Positions 35,193 through 44,848 of a stretch of DNA of 64,000 nt are shown piece by piece. The notes beneath the pieces were generated by a model that saw nothing but the letters and a program-made list of their open reading frames with translations, was not told where the DNA came from and searched no databases. How positions within the stretch are numbered: the first letter of the stretch is position 1; each line of letters opens with the position of its first letter. Source of the DNA: DASCOT01 sp965197275 (lineage in GTDB: Bacteria > Acidobacteriota > UBA890 > WLXD01); contig CBDAMQ010000020.1 in the NCBI GenBank assembly GCA_965197275.1, positions 1-64,000 on the forward strand, read 5' to 3'. Made by a program: the position numbers and the translations under genes.

Positions 35193-36521
35193 GTGCGCCT
35201 GCGTCTGACGTACGAGTCGGCCAACAGCTTGCCGCTGCGCTGGCCGACCGCGACGCTGGCCGCCGTGCTGCTCGGTTGGACGGCACTGCTGCTGTTCCCG
35301 GGCAAGCCGATCTCGCCGCCGTACGCCGAGGTGATCAGCGCCACGTTCCAGGCGCCCGAGGTACCGCGTCCTTGGCCGCAATCGGTGGCGTTGACGGCAC
35401 AGCGGGTTGTGCATGAACGGTTCGTCAGCGGCAACACGCTCGATGGCGAGTTACGCCGTGCCGGGGTCGATGGCAACACCTCGGCAGAAGTGGTTCGGGC
35501 GGCGGCCGATTCGATCAACCTGCGCCGCATCCGCCCCGGGCAGGAGTACTACCTGTATTTTGCCGCCGATGGTGCATTGGCGGCCATGCGCTACCAGGTC
35601 GATCGTCAGACTGCATGGTTCGTGGCGCGTGAGGAGCAGGTGTGGACGACCAGCAAAGTCGTCATTCCGGTCCAGGTACGTCCGGCGTTCGTGACTGCAC
35701 AGATCGACAACAGCCTGCACTCTGCCCTGGCGCACAACGCGCCGCCCGGGCGTTCGATCAACGATTTGCTGGTGAAGATCGGCGATCTGTACGGTTGGGA
35801 CGTCGATTTCAACTACGACCTGCAGGTCGGTGACCGACTGGACCTGATCGTCGAGGAGCGCTTCGTCGAAGGTCAATTCCTGGGCTACGGACAGGTGCTC
35901 GCGGCCGAGTTCAAAGTCGGTGGTCGTACGTTACCGGTAGTGCGCTATCTCGATGCCGACGGCGTCAGCCAGTACTTTACGCCTGAAGGTGCCTCGCTGC
36001 GTCGCGCGTTCCTCCGCTCTCCTGTGCGCTTCACTCGCATCAGCTCGCGGTTCAGCACACGGCGCGTTCATCCGGTAACCGGCGTCGCGCGCGCTCACCG
36101 CGGGGTGGACTACGTTGCCGATCCCGGTACGGAGATTCTCGCCACTGCCGACGGGGTGATCCTGGAAGCGGGCTACGGGCGCGAACCCGGCCGGTACGTG
36201 AAGATCCGCCACGGCGGCTCGTACAGCTCGGTCTACATGCACATGTCGCGCATCAACGAGGGCATCAAGCGGGGGGTCGAGGTGCGCCAGGGGCAAACGA
36301 TCGGCTACGTCGGCAAGAGCGGCAATGCAACGGGGTACCACTTGCACTACGGACTCGAGCAAGGCAACCAGTACGTTGACCCGGTTCGACTCCAGCTACC
36401 GGCCGCTGACCCAATTCCCCCGGCGAGCTGGGATGGGTTCGCGGAGCAGCGTGACCGCTGGCTCAGCAAGCTTCGCGCCGGACAGGCAGCACGGACGGCG
36501 GTCGTCGCCGGCGGTCCGTAG
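35193..36521 (+). CDS. M23 family murein peptidase with N-terminal OapA/LysM-like region
   Basis: The product is 442 residues. The N-terminal membrane helix (ATLAAVLLGWTALLLFPG) is followed by a region typical of MepM-like endopeptidases (VSGNTLDGELRRAGVDGNTS). The C-terminal M23 domain has HRGVDYVADPGTEI (zinc ligands H and D) and GNATGYHLHYGL (HxH). These enzymes cut peptidoglycan cross-links. The GTG at 35193 is the first start in frame; a promoter with a perfect TATAAT lies about 115 bases upstream. Confidence 0.92.
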   Translation: MRLRLTYESANSLPLRWPTATLAAVLLGWTALLLFPGKPISPPYAEVISATFQAPEVPRPWPQSVALTAQRVVHERFVSGNTLDGELRRAGVDGNTSAEVVRAAADSINLRRIRPGQEYYLYFAADGALAAMRYQVDRQTAWFVAREEQVWTTSKVVIPVQVRPAFVTAQIDNSLHSALAHNAPPGRSINDLLVKIGDLYGWDVDFNYDLQVGDRLDLIVEERFVEGQFLGYGQVLAAEFKVGGRTLPVVRYLDADGVSQYFTPEGASLRRAFLRSPVRFTRISSRFSTRRVHPVTGVARAHRGVDYVADPGTEILATADGVILEAGYGREPGRYVKIRHGGSYSSVYMHMSRINEGIKRGVEVRQGQTIGYVGKSGNATGYHLHYGLEQGNQYVDPVRLQLPAADPIPPASWDGFAEQRDRWLSKLRAGQAARTAVVAGGP

Positions 36522-36625
36522 CCCACGTAGCGGCGCCCGGTTTGGTCCCCTGATCGGACCGGCCACATCTGTCACCGGGTGAGCTCTGTTGCGACGCTAC
36601 CCATGGCCGGTTAGAGTGCGCGCCC

Positions 36626-38248
36626 ATGCGTGCTCTGGCTCTGACGCTGGAGACGATCTCCGGCCACGCGTCGACCGATGCCAAGGTGCGGTCTGCGGCT
36701 GCATACCTGGCGAGCCAGGAGGGACCGCGCGCCGCCACCGCGTCTCGATTCCTGGCCGGCTCTCCCCTGCCCCCACGGACTCCTGCCACGCGGGTCGGCC
36801 GCTCGACGCTCATCGACCTGGTGGCGGCGTTCACCGGGGCGGATCGTCGTGCTCTCCTGCAGCGAGCGACCGAGGAGGGGGATCTCGGAATCGCCGTCGC
36901 CATGCTGCTCGAGGAGCACCCGCACGCGCCGGGCCCACGCCTGACGCTGTCGGAGGTAGCTGAGGCGCTACGTCAACTCGGTGAAGTCAGTGCCACGCGG
37001 CGCACACAGCTTCTACAGGAGCTGCTAGCGCGGGTTACACCGCTGGAGGCCAAGTACCTCGTTAAGCTGCTCCTCGGCTCGCTGCGCACGGGTGTACAGG
37101 CGGCCCGCGTCGAGGAGGCGATTGCGTTGGCCTTCAACCAGCCGACGTCGTTGGTACGCCGGGCACACATGCTGCTAGGGGACATCGGCGCCGCTGCCGA
37201 GCATGCCGCCACCGAGACGCTGGAGGGTGTTTCATTGCAGGCGCAGCGACCGGTGCGGGTGATGCTTGCGCACCCGTGTGACAGCGCGTCGGCGGTGCTC
37301 GAGGTTATCCATCCGCCGGTCATCGCGGAAGACAAGTTCGACGGTATCCGCGCCCAGCTGCATGTGTCTGACGGGGATCAGCGCCTGTACTCGCGTGCCC
37401 TGGAGGACTTCACACACTTCTTCCCCGAGTTGCGCCAAGGCACTGTCGGCCTCGACGGTGAGTGGATCCTCGACGGCGAGGTTGTCGCCTGGCTCGACGA
37501 TCGCTGCCTCTCCTTCGCTACGCTGCAGCGCAGGCTGGGGCGCAAGCAGGTACCGCTCACACTGCTGCTCGACGCCCCGGTCGTATTCCTCGCCTTCGAT
37601 GTTCTGCGCGCCAATAGCGAGGATCTGATCGACGCGCCGCTATTGCGCCGCAAGGAGGAGCTCGGTGTGTTGCCGGTCGACGGACGCGTCCGGCGCGCTC
37701 CCTGGGAGCTACTGCGCACCGAGATCGAGATCGAGCGATGGTTCGCCGCCGCTGTGCAACGCAACAACGAAGGCGCGGTCTTCAAAGACCCCGAGAGTCT
37801 CTATGTGCCGGGAACGCGCGGTCGCGCGTGGGCGAAGCTCAAGCGGCCGCTGGGGACGATCGACGTTGTGGTTACCGGTGCCGAATGGGGCCGCGGCAAG
37901 CGTGCGGGGATGCTCTCCGACCTCATCTTCGCCGTTCGCGGTAGCGACGGGTTGGTCGATTCCGGCCGTGCGTACAGCGGCCTGACCGACGATGCCATTC
38001 GCGAATTGACCCGCCGCTTCCACAAACAGACGTTGTCCGGCGACGGCTCGATCCGGCGCGTCACTCCAGAGGTAGTGCTCGAGATCGCCTTCGATGAGAT
38101 CCGTGCCAGCCGTCGGCACCCGAGTGGCTTTGCACTCCGGTTTCCGCGCATCGTCAGGCACCGAGTGGATCTGACACCCGACGACGTCAGCACGGTCGAT
38201 GATCTCGAGAAGCTATGCAACCAGAGGCGCGGCGATAGCCTGAGCTGA
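36626..38248 (+). CDS. ATP-dependent DNA ligase (LigB-like)
   Basis: The 540-residue protein has an N-terminal helical domain (LVAAFTGADRRALLQR) and the nucleotidyltransferase motifs: EDKFDGIRAQL with the active lysine (motif I) near residue 234, DGEWILDGEVVAW (motif III), FKDPESLYVPG and WAKLKRPLGTIDVVV (motifs IV and V), then an OB-fold tail. Length and motifs match bacterial ATP-dependent ligases of the LigB/archaeal-like group. No Ku or polymerase-primase partner is adjacent, so its repair pathway is unclear. Confidence 0.92.
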   Translation: MRALALTLETISGHASTDAKVRSAAAYLASQEGPRAATASRFLAGSPLPPRTPATRVGRSTLIDLVAAFTGADRRALLQRATEEGDLGIAVAMLLEEHPHAPGPRLTLSEVAEALRQLGEVSATRRTQLLQELLARVTPLEAKYLVKLLLGSLRTGVQAARVEEAIALAFNQPTSLVRRAHMLLGDIGAAAEHAATETLEGVSLQAQRPVRVMLAHPCDSASAVLEVIHPPVIAEDKFDGIRAQLHVSDGDQRLYSRALEDFTHFFPELRQGTVGLDGEWILDGEVVAWLDDRCLSFATLQRRLGRKQVPLTLLLDAPVVFLAFDVLRANSEDLIDAPLLRRKEELGVLPVDGRVRRAPWELLRTEIEIERWFAAAVQRNNEGAVFKDPESLYVPGTRGRAWAKLKRPLGTIDVVVTGAEWGRGKRAGMLSDLIFAVRGSDGLVDSGRAYSGLTDDAIRELTRRFHKQTLSGDGSIRRVTPEVVLEIAFDEIRASRRHPSGFALRFPRIVRHRVDLTPDDVSTVDDLEKLCNQRRGDSLS

Positions 38249-38262
38249 CCGCGCGACCGGCC

Positions 38263-39222
38263 CTATTGCTCTGCCTGCAGCGCCTCGATCAAAGCCGGTA
38301 CGACCTTGAACAGATCATCGACGATACCGTAGTTGGCGTACTCGAAGATCGGCGCCTGCGCGTCTTTGTTGATGGCGACGATCACGTCGCTTTCGCGCAT
38401 GCCGACGATATGCTGGATGGCGCCGGAGATCCCCAGCGCGATGTACAGCTGCGGCCTGACCGTTCTGCCGGAGGACCCTACCTGGCGATCATGTGGGACC
38501 CACCCCTGATCCACCACCGGTCTGGAGGCCGCCATGACCCCCCCGATCGCGTTGGCGAGGTCCTGAACCAATACGAACTTGTCGGCATCGCCGAGTCCGC
38601 GTCCGCCGGCGACCACGATCTTCGCATCGGTGATGTCCTCCTCGCTTGGCGGCGCGTGTTCGATCGACATCAGCCGGGTGCGAACAGCAGCGCCGTCCAA
38701 GGATGTTGCAAGGCGCTCCACGGTTGCTGCCGTCCCCGACTCGGCCGGCATGAACGCGCCGCGCTGGACGGTGGCGATGGCGGCTCCGGCGGCAGTGACC
38801 CGCTCCCTTGCGACTAGCTTGCGCCGGTACACGGATCGGGTGCCCACCAGGCCATCGGCCCACTCGAGGGCGAGACAGTCGCTGATCATTCCGGTTGACA
38901 GGCGGGCCGCCAGTATCGGCCCCAGGTCACGGCCAAGCGGTGCGTGGGGCAGCAGGATCGCGGCTGGCGAATGCGTTTCCGCCAGCGGCACGATCGCTTG
39001 CGCGTAGCCGCCTGCCGTGTAATTGGCGAGCGCGGCATCTTCCAGCAGCAGCACCCGATCGACGAACGGTGCCACTTGCTCAGGAATGCGGCTTTCGGGT
39101 CCGGCGCAGACAACAGCCACGACATCGTCTCCCACCTGACGCCCGGCGCTCACGAGCTCCGCAGCGCCACGATGCAATTCGCCTTCCTGATGTTCCACGA
39201 CGATCCAGATTGTGCGGCTCAC
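38263..39222 (-). CDS. etfA: Electron transfer flavoprotein alpha subunit
   Basis: The product is 319 residues. The C-terminal FAD-binding domain has VVAGGRGLGDADKF, the signature QVGSSGRTVRPQLYIALG followed by SGAIQHIVGM, and INKDAQAPIFEYANYGIV. It forms a heterodimer with EtfB and carries electrons from acyl-CoA dehydrogenases to an ETF:quinone oxidoreductase, possibly the FixC encoded at 8-9 kb. Its ATG overlaps the etfB stop by four bases. Confidence 0.95.
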   Translation of the reverse strand: MSRTIWIVVEHQEGELHRGAAELVSAGRQVGDDVVAVVCAGPESRIPEQVAPFVDRVLLLEDAALANYTAGGYAQAIVPLAETHSPAAILLPHAPLGRDLGPILAARLSTGMISDCLALEWADGLVGTRSVYRRKLVARERVTAAGAAIATVQRGAFMPAESGTAATVERLATSLDGAAVRTRLMSIEHAPPSEEDITDAKIVVAGGRGLGDADKFVLVQDLANAIGGVMAASRPVVDQGWVPHDRQVGSSGRTVRPQLYIALGISGAIQHIVGMRESDVIVAINKDAQAPIFEYANYGIVDDLFKVVPALIEALQAEQ

Positions 39223-39995
39223 AGCACCTTCTCCTCGACGCGCAGGATGCGCACCAGTTCCGCGGCCGCCTCCGCGGTGGCACCCTCGATGACACGGGCA
39301 CGCTCTCGGACGGGCGGTGGAGCCATGCTCAACATCTCCACACGCGGAGTCAGCGCCTCGTCGGCCACTCCGAGATCGACGGAGGTCATCACTCGCAGCT
39401 CTTTGCGTTTGGCTGCCATGATGCCCTTCAAGCTCGGATAGCGGGGCTCGTTGATTCCCGTCTGGATGGTCAACACGGCCGGCAGATCGATCTCCACACG
39501 CGCGTGATCGCCGCCCTCGAGCTCTCGCGTCACCGACATCTTCCCGTTGGCGATCGCTGAGGTCTCGACGACCAGCGTCGTGGCAGCGAACCCGAGCACC
39601 TCCCCGAGCAGCACCCCAACTTGCGAGACGCCGAGATCATCCGATTCCACACCGGCAAGCACGAGGTCGAACCCGCCCTCTGCGAGCGCCGCCGCCAGCA
39701 GTGTCGCGGTTCCCTGCGCGTCGAGGGAATCAGCGTCGTGGTCCACGTGAATGGCCGCCTCGGCCCCCATGGCCAGGCCCTTGCGGAGTCCCTGGACAGC
39801 GCTTTCGCCGCCGACCGTGATAACGGTTACGTCGCCGTCGGTCGCATCGACGAGGCGAATCGCCTCCTCGACCGCGTACAGGTCGTACTCGTTGACTTCG
39901 TACCGCAGGTTCGCGGCTCGGAGCCGTCCTTCTGCATCGAGCTCGATCCGCGCTTGTGGATCGACCACTGACTTCATGCACACCGCGATGCGCAC
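39219..39995 (-). CDS. etfB: Electron transfer flavoprotein beta subunit
   Basis: The 258-residue protein has the AMP-binding EtfB pattern MRIAVCMKSVVDPQARIEL, YEVNEYDLYAVEEAIRL and VDHDADSLDAQGTATLLA, and LPAVLTIQTGINEPRYPSL near the C-terminus. It pairs with the downstream EtfA in an overlapping two-gene operon. Confidence 0.95.
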   Translation of the reverse strand: MRIAVCMKSVVDPQARIELDAEGRLRAANLRYEVNEYDLYAVEEAIRLVDATDGDVTVITVGGESAVQGLRKGLAMGAEAAIHVDHDADSLDAQGTATLLAAALAEGGFDLVLAGVESDDLGVSQVGVLLGEVLGFAATTLVVETSAIANGKMSVTRELEGGDHARVEIDLPAVLTIQTGINEPRYPSLKGIMAAKRKELRVMTSVDLGVADEALTPRVEMLSMAPPPVRERARVIEGATAEAAAELVRILRVEEKVL

Positions 39996-40132
39996 CGGTT
40001 TTCTCCTCCGAATGTCGTGCTGGAGGCCGCTCCGTTGCGCTGTGAAACGAGCGCCGGGCGGCGAGTGGCGTCAGTCTAGCAGGCCGTACTTGCCTTTGAG
40101 TGTCACGCGGTGAATCGGCAATCCGGCCGCGC

Positions 40133-40651
40133 CTACGGAATGTCGTAGCGCGCCAGGCGGGCCTGGCGGCGTCGGGTTGCCTCGAGCATCAGCTTACGTT
40201 CGTCGTCGGTCTCGGCGATGAGCTCGGGAACGCCCGTCGGCTGGCCTACCTCGTCGATCGCGACGAAGGTGAGATACGCCGTCGTCGTCTGCTGAACCTC
40301 CGCGGTGATCGGGTTTTCTCCCCACACGACCACCTGCACCTCCATCGACGTCTCGCCGGTGCAAGTGACGATGCCATCGAGCAACAGAATGTGCCCCAGA
40401 GGTACAGGAGCAACGAACGCGACGTCGTCGAACGACGCCGTTACTACCTGGCGTCGAGCATGTCGAACGGCAGCGACAGCGCCGCAGATGTCGATCAGAT
40501 GCATCACCCTGCCGCCGCTCACCGTACCGTGCGGATTGGTGTCGTTGGGCATCACGATCTCGGTCATGTGCACTGCCGTGGCTCCCATGGTTCCCGTCTT
40601 GAGCCCGGTATCGGTTCTGGCCAGGCGCGGCCCGTCTGACGCTTCGGTCAT
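40133..40651 (-). CDS. Acyl-CoA thioesterase (hotdog fold)
   Basis: From ATG 40651, which overlaps the RNase Z stop by four bases, the product is 172 residues. The hotdog signature is NPHGTVSGGRVMHLIDICGA followed by VVTASFDDVAFVAPVPLGH, as in cytosolic acyl-CoA thioesterases of the ACOT/YciA type. A single hotdog domain is present. It hydrolyses acyl-CoA to free acid and CoA. An upstream in-frame ATG at 40915 lies within RNase Z and gives low-complexity sequence, so I rejected it. Confidence 0.9.
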   Translation of the reverse strand: MTEASDGPRLARTDTGLKTGTMGATAVHMTEIVMPNDTNPHGTVSGGRVMHLIDICGAVAAVRHARRQVVTASFDDVAFVAPVPLGHILLLDGIVTCTGETSMEVQVVVWGENPITAEVQQTTTAYLTFVAIDEVGQPTGVPELIAETDDERKLMLEATRRRQARLARYDIP

Positions 40652-41550
40652 AGAACGATCTCCATCAGATCGCGGGCGACTACGGTGTCGGCGAATATCG
40701 CCGCAGCCTCCGCGAGCAATGGTCGCGAATCGTGATATCGCGCCGACACGTGCGTCAGCACCAGACGCTGGGCACCGGCCGAGGTGGCCATCTGGGCCGC
40801 CTGCGCAGCGGTACTGTGCCCGCGACCGTGCGCCTCCTCCTCGAGCTCGCTGCCGAACGTCGAGTCGCAGAGAAAGAGCGTGGCGTTGCTGGCCAGCTCG
40901 ACCACCGCCCGACACGGTCGAGTGTCGACGCAGTAGGTGACTCGCCTGCCCGCCCGCGGCGGCCCCAGGACCTGTTCAGGCGTTACGACGCGGCCGTCCG
41001 CAAGCCGCACCGGCTCACCGTTCTGAAGGCGTCCGAACGAGGGGCCAGGCTCCACACCGAGAGCCTCGGCGGCCTCGACGTCGAATCGGCCTGGCTTGTC
41101 GGACTCCACCAACGCGAAGCCCAGTGTCGGGATCCCGTGATCCAGGCTCGCGGCCTCGATCCGATGGCCAGTGCCGTCGAGCAGTCGACCGCCCTCGGTC
41201 TCGGCGATCTCCAGCGGATAACCCAGGCGTACGCCCTGAAACCGCCCCAGGGCGCCCCAGTAATCGGCGATTCCCGCTGGTCCGTGCAGTTGCAGGGGCT
41301 CGGAGCGATGGTTCAGAGAAAGAGTCTGAAGCAGCCCCACCAGACCGTTCAGGTGGTCGCCGTGAAGATGCGAGATGAAGATCCCCCGCAGGCGCCCGAA
41401 GCGGAGTCCGGCACGACGCCACTGCAGCTGACTGCCCTCCCCGCAGTCGAACAGATAGACATCGCCCTCGAACTGCACAGCTACCGCTGCGGGCTGACGG
41501 TAGAGGGTGGGAAGCGACGCACCGCTCCCAAGAATCACGACGCGGAACAT
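40648..41550 (-). CDS. rnz: Ribonuclease Z-type metallo-beta-lactamase
   Basis: The 300-residue protein has the metal motif FISHLHGDHLNGLVGLL near residue 58, the early GSGASLPTLYRQPAA loop and ESDKPGRFDVEAAEALGV (RNase Z exosite region), with later metal residues in CDSTFG and THVSARYHD. RNase Z trims the 3' end of precursor tRNA. All RNase Z motifs are present, so I prefer that to a generic metallo-beta-lactamase. The thioesterase follows with a four-base overlap. Confidence 0.9.
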   Translation of the reverse strand: MFRVVILGSGASLPTLYRQPAAVAVQFEGDVYLFDCGEGSQLQWRRAGLRFGRLRGIFISHLHGDHLNGLVGLLQTLSLNHRSEPLQLHGPAGIADYWGALGRFQGVRLGYPLEIAETEGGRLLDGTGHRIEAASLDHGIPTLGFALVESDKPGRFDVEAAEALGVEPGPSFGRLQNGEPVRLADGRVVTPEQVLGPPRAGRRVTYCVDTRPCRAVVELASNATLFLCDSTFGSELEEEAHGRGHSTAAQAAQMATSAGAQRLVLTHVSARYHDSRPLLAEAAAIFADTVVARDLMEIVL

Positions 41551-41671
41551 GGAAGCGGATGGTACCCCAGGCCCTGGACCGCCGCGAATGATCTACACCC
41601 GGTCGGGTATCTGCTGCGATCGAGCCCCGTCCGGCAAAGCGGCTCTGCGGGGCACTGAGTTAGACTTGTAA

Positions 41672-42424
41672 GTGATCGCGTTCCGAACCTGCGGCCGCCT
41701 CGCCAAGGCGACCGTCAACCCCCTCGCCGTCAGAGATCACGTGCATCTGAGCGTCGTCGTGCCGGTCTGGAACGAGGAAGCCACCCTGCCCCACCTGTTG
41801 AGTCAACTGCGCGCTCAATGCAGCGAGCCGGACTGTGAGCTGGTGATCGTGGACGGTGGCAGCACCGATGGTACCGAGGCGCTGCTGCGAGAGTCGGGGG
41901 TCTCGTGGATCGGAGCCGAGCGCGGTCGCGCGGCGCAGATGAACGCGGGCGCCGCCGCCACCGGTGGAGAGGTTCTCCTGTTTCTGCATGCCGATATGCG
42001 GCTGCCTCGCAGTTGGAAGTCGGCTATTCGCGGCGCGCTGAGTGACGGGCATGTCGGCGGCTTCTTCCGTGTCCGGTTGAACTCTTCGCGATGGATCCTG
42101 CGCGTCGTCGGACATCTGATCACCTGGCGGAGTCGCTTGACCGGCGTCGCGACCGGCGATCAAGGGTTGTTCCTGACCCGCCAGGCATTCGAGGTCGCCG
42201 GTGGCTATGCGCCCTTGCCACTATTCGAGGACGTCGAGCTGACCCAGCGCCTGAAACGGCTCGGCACACTGGTATGCCTGCCAGCCACTGTCGTGACCTC
42301 GGCACGACGGTGGGATCGACTGGGACCATGGCGAACCATCCTGCGCATGTGGATCCTGCGCGCCATGTACGCACTCGGAATGCGGGCTGACCGACTGGCG
42401 CGCTACTACGAGATCGCGCGATGA
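41672..42424 (+). CDS. Family 2 glycosyltransferase (TIGR04283-like)
   Basis: The domain begins at VHLSVVVPVWNEEATLPHLL, then ELVIVDGGSTDGTEALL with the aspartates that bind sugar-nucleotide and metal, the ERGRAAQMNAGAAATGGEVL loop and FLHADMRLP. FEDVELTQRLKRLG is the later acidic motif. This matches the TIGR04283 group. The GTG at 41672 gives 250 residues; a GTG at 41741 gives the conserved domain alone and may be the true start. It overlaps lptFG by four bases (ATGA). Confidence 0.87.
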   Translation: MIAFRTCGRLAKATVNPLAVRDHVHLSVVVPVWNEEATLPHLLSQLRAQCSEPDCELVIVDGGSTDGTEALLRESGVSWIGAERGRAAQMNAGAAATGGEVLLFLHADMRLPRSWKSAIRGALSDGHVGGFFRVRLNSSRWILRVVGHLITWRSRLTGVATGDQGLFLTRQAFEVAGGYAPLPLFEDVELTQRLKRLGTLVCLPATVVTSARRWDRLGPWRTILRMWILRAMYALGMRADRLARYYEIAR

Positions 42425-44796
42425 GCACTCTGGCAGGCGAAAGCCAGTTCAGCGGCGCCAGCCGCGCAGTCGCGCGGCTGCGGCCGGCATTCATCCTGTG
42501 GCGCCACGTGGTGCAGGAAATGATCGCCCCGACGCTGCTCGGCTTCGGGGTATTCACCTTCCTGATGCTGATGCGCTTCCTGCTGCGCATTTCACAGATC
42601 TGGATCCAGTACGGTGCCGAGCTGGCGACCGTCCTTTGGGCGATCGTCTACAGTCTGCCGTTCATCGTTGTTCTGACCCTGCCTATGGGCCTGCTCGTAG
42701 GCGGCCTCATCGCCTTCGGCCGTATGTCGTCGGATTTCGAGATCGTCGCCCTCAGGGCCTCGGGGGTCAGTCTTTTGCACCTAATGCCCCCGGTGTTGAT
42801 TCTCGCCGGCATTGCCTGGGCGGTGACCAGCTACGTCTTCATGGTGTCGCTTCCGTGGGGCAACACGAGCCTGCGGGAGATGAACTGGGAGACGATTACC
42901 CAGCGCGCCTTCTCCGGTGAGTTCAAGCCCCGTGTATTTATCGAGGACTTCCCCGGGCTGGTGCTCTATATCGAAGACATCGTCGACGATGGCCGCGAGT
43001 GGCGCGGTGTGTTCGCGGCGCGTACCGATGCCGATCCGCCTAACATCGTGCGAGCCGAGCGCGGCTTCCCACGCATCGATGACGAAACGCGCGAGACGTT
43101 TCTGTTGCTCGAGAACGGCACGTTGATCGGCTCCGCCGAGGACCCCCTCGAGGCCACGGTGACGCGGTTCGACCGGCAGACCCTGCTCATCTACTCCGAG
43201 GAAGAAGACTCGTCGGTGATCGGGGAGCTCGGCAAGGACGGACGCTCCATGACGCTCGACGAGCTTCGCCAGGCAATAGCAGCACGCCAGCAAGTCGGTG
43301 ATCCGGCGTATGACCTCCAGGTCGAGGTTCACAAGAAATACGCCTTTCCTTTCGCTTGCATCATTCTGGGGCTGATCTCGCTGCCGCTCGGGATCTCCAC
43401 CCAGCGGCAGACGACGGCTGTCGGCTTCGGCATCGGCACCGCGGTGATCGTCGTCTACTACTTCTTTCTCCAGAACGGCGAGCAGCAGGGCGACATCGGC
43501 AACATCGAGCCGTGGGTGGGGATGTGGGGCGGAAACTTGATCATGGGAATCGCCGCGCTTGTGTTGCTGTGGAAGAAGACCCGTGAGGTCGACTTCGGTA
43601 TCGCCCGCCGACTGCAGCCGATGATCGACCGACGGGGGGCTGTGCTGCGGCGGCTAGGGCAGCTGTTCAAGCGCCCTGCCAGGCGGTCCGGCCGGCGCCG
43701 GGGTGCCGGGTTCCCGCGTCTGCTCGACCGCTATGTGTTGCGGAGTTACGCTGGCATCTGGATGCTGACGTTCGCAGCCTTCGTTGCCATGTTCGGTACC
43801 ACGACGTGGATCGACAAAGCCTCGTATGTCGCTCACCCGGAGCTCATTCCCACGTACATGAAGTTCCAGATCTGGGAGATCATCTTCCAGGTCCTGCCGA
43901 TGACGGCAGTGGTGACGGTGCTCGCGACCTTCAGCCTGATGGCGAAGCGCAATGAGGTCGTGGCGGCACTCGCAGGCGGCGTCAGCCTGTACCGCTTGAT
44001 GCTGCCGATCATGCTGCCGGCAGTAGTCCTGACCGCAGCCCAGTACGGCGTACAGGATTACGTGCTGCCGCAGGCGGCTCAGCAGGCGGCTATCGTGGAA
44101 GAAGAGATGCATCCGACCGGCACGGCGCGCTTGCAGCGCGATCAGACCTGGGTATTCTCCGCCGGCGGTCGGGTGTTCCATTTTGCCGAATACGTGGCGG
44201 ACCCGCCCCAGCTGGTCGGGCTCCGCGTCTACTACCTCAACGACGGCCCGGGCGGCCTGGCACGGATGGAGTTCGCTGATCGGGCGGAGTACGCCAACGG
44301 TCGCTGGGAGGGCCACGATGGATGGCGGCGTTACTTCGTGGCCGAGGACGAGTTCGCTAGGCTCTCGCCCACCGAGCTCGAGGAGTTCCGCTTCTCGGTG
44401 TTACCCATCGAGCTCGACCCGTCCTACTTCGGAGAGAGTCCGCGTCAGCCCGACCAGATGTCGACGCTCGAGCTCCAGCGACACGTTGACTTGCTACGTC
44501 AGCGCGGCTACGAGACGCACCGCGCCTTGGTTGACCTCAACATGAAGGCGGCGACGCCGGCGATCGTCTTCGTTATGACCATCGTGGGCATTCCGTTCGC
44601 CTTCCGGATGGGACGCCAAGGCGCTCTAACCGGCGTGGCGATTGCTATCGGTCTGGTGGCTGTCTACTGGATCGCCTTCGGGGTGTTCCGCGCTCTCGGC
44701 TACGCTGGCCAGCTTCCGCCGGCGCTGGCGGCTTGGGCGCCGCATTTGATGTTCTTGTCGCTTGGTGGGTATCAGGCGATGGGGGTGCGAACCTAG
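42421..44796 (+). CDS. Fused LptF-LptG lipopolysaccharide export permease
   Basis: The 791-residue chain is two LptF/LptG permeases in tandem. The first half (to about residue 400) has RHVVQEMIAPTLLGFGVFTF, an RMSSDFEIVALRASGVSLL coupling-helix region, a periplasmic jellyroll and HKKYAFPFACIILGLISLPLG. An Arg-rich linker (RRSGRRRG) leads to the second half: LLDRYVLRSYAGIWMLTFAA, VLATFSLMAKRNEVVAALAGG and FVMTIVGIPFAFRMG. LptF and LptG normally are separate and form the LptB2FG transporter that extracts LPS from the inner membrane. Here one gene would supply both. LptE is at 51.9 kb; LptB is not in the window. Confidence 0.9.
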   Translation: MSTLAGESQFSGASRAVARLRPAFILWRHVVQEMIAPTLLGFGVFTFLMLMRFLLRISQIWIQYGAELATVLWAIVYSLPFIVVLTLPMGLLVGGLIAFGRMSSDFEIVALRASGVSLLHLMPPVLILAGIAWAVTSYVFMVSLPWGNTSLREMNWETITQRAFSGEFKPRVFIEDFPGLVLYIEDIVDDGREWRGVFAARTDADPPNIVRAERGFPRIDDETRETFLLLENGTLIGSAEDPLEATVTRFDRQTLLIYSEEEDSSVIGELGKDGRSMTLDELRQAIAARQQVGDPAYDLQVEVHKKYAFPFACIILGLISLPLGISTQRQTTAVGFGIGTAVIVVYYFFLQNGEQQGDIGNIEPWVGMWGGNLIMGIAALVLLWKKTREVDFGIARRLQPMIDRRGAVLRRLGQLFKRPARRSGRRRGAGFPRLLDRYVLRSYAGIWMLTFAAFVAMFGTTTWIDKASYVAHPELIPTYMKFQIWEIIFQVLPMTAVVTVLATFSLMAKRNEVVAALAGGVSLYRLMLPIMLPAVVLTAAQYGVQDYVLPQAAQQAAIVEEEMHPTGTARLQRDQTWVFSAGGRVFHFAEYVADPPQLVGLRVYYLNDGPGGLARMEFADRAEYANGRWEGHDGWRRYFVAEDEFARLSPTELEEFRFSVLPIELDPSYFGESPRQPDQMSTLELQRHVDLLRQRGYETHRALVDLNMKAATPAIVFVMTIVGIPFAFRMGRQGALTGVAIAIGLVAVYWIAFGVFRALGYAGQLPPALAAWAPHLMFLSLGGYQAMGVRT

Positions 44797-44848
44797 GCGG
44801 TCGTTCGCGTGGCGCTACCGATTCCGCAGGCTCCACCCAACCTCAGGC

